A stretch of DNA of 22,325 bases, taken from assembly GCA_900544365.1 (NCBI GenBank), contig UQVF01000029.1, forward strand, positions 1-22,325, written 5' to 3'. Source of the stretch: an uncultured Veillonella sp. Lineage in GTDB: Bacteria; Bacillota; Negativicutes; Veillonellales; Veillonellaceae. The notes below the pieces were generated by a model. The model was not told the origin of the DNA and searched no databases. It was given only the letters and a program-made list of their open reading frames with translations. Made by a program: the position numbers and the translations under genes. Shown one piece after another: positions 22,252 through 22,325 of this stretch (positions are counted from its first letter, which is position 1; the number at the start of each line of letters is the position of its first letter).

Positions 22252-22280
22252 ATAATAGCAAACTTAATTAGTTAAATCAA
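22252..22280 (-). promoter_or_regulatory. Adhesin promoter
   Basis: On the minus strand TTGATT (22280-22275) and extended -10 TGCTATTAT (22260-22252) are 17 bases apart. The start site near 22245 gives a leader of about 90 bases before the adhesin ATG. Confidence 0.6.
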
Positions 22281-22300
22281 CAAAATAAAGTAGAAAGTTA

Positions 22301-22311
22301 CCCCCCCCCCC
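22301..22311. repeat. Homopolymer of 11 C (poly-G on the coding strand) upstream of the adhesin promoter
   Basis: Eleven C in a row, in DNA otherwise about 70 percent A/T in this stretch, lie 20 bases upstream of the adhesin -35 (about -57 to -67 from the start site). Such tracts change length by slipped-strand pairing. Confidence 0.85.
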
Positions 22312-22325
22312 GCATTTCTATTAGT

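Noticed and set aside
1..22325. tRNA, rRNA, insertion sequences, CRISPR arrays, phage genes or attachment sites
   Set aside because: I looked for tRNA arm motifs, transposase motifs, regular repeats with spacers and integrase genes on both strands and saw none.

Overview
The window most probably comes from a Veillonella-like member of the Negativicutes, the diderm (outer-membrane) Firmicutes. The inference rests on three things: a trimeric autotransporter with an extended signal peptide and YadA-type anchor (so an outer membrane is present), Firmicute-style Shine-Dalgarno sites (AAGGAG/GGAGG), and moderately AT-rich DNA with long U-tract terminators. All intact protein genes except the ribonucleotide reductase gene read on the minus strand.

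Layout, left to right. 1-890: a possible short minus-strand transcript ending in a hairpin, then a RelB/DinJ-type antitoxin with a ParE/RelE-type toxin gene that is broken by a frame change and an in-frame stop. 890-2410: a candidate small RNA or attenuated leader, then nrdB (class I ribonucleotide reductase small subunit, plus strand) without nrdA beside it. 2520-4040: brnQ, a branched-chain amino acid carrier. 4110-6660: a two-gene unit of an extremely acidic unknown protein and a cytoplasmic molybdopterin oxidoreductase. 6700-7370: dps, with PerR-like boxes. 7405-11270: a run of closely spaced minus-strand genes, arsR-type regulator, dinB (DNA polymerase IV), a Lys-rich Cys-containing unknown protein, a TauE/SafE permease and a small four-helix membrane protein. 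11349-12212: a 2-Cys peroxiredoxin (ahpC type). 12237-13478: L-cysteine desulfidase (cyuA type). 13579-18977: menaquinone genes menF, then menD-menH-menC. 19203-19838: a single-pass membrane protein of unknown function. 20056-22155: a 699-residue trimeric autotransporter adhesin, preceded by a promoter with an 11-base G tract just upstream.

How the parts fit. MenF, MenD, MenH and MenC turn chorismate into o-succinylbenzoate, the first half of menaquinone synthesis; the later genes (menE, menB, menA and the methylase) are not here. Dps, the peroxiredoxin and an oxygen-dependent type of ribonucleotide reductase suggest an anaerobe that copes with oxygen exposure. PerR-like operators before dps and, more weakly, before ahpC would tie two of these together.

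The points most worth a second look are the poly-G tract upstream of the adhesin promoter (possible phase variation), the coiled-coil tail after the adhesin's membrane anchor, the candidate small RNA before nrdB, the dead toxin beside an intact antitoxin, the acidic partner of the molybdoenzyme, and the arsR-dinB-unknown gene unit. Identifications come from reading motifs by eye; no database search was possible.
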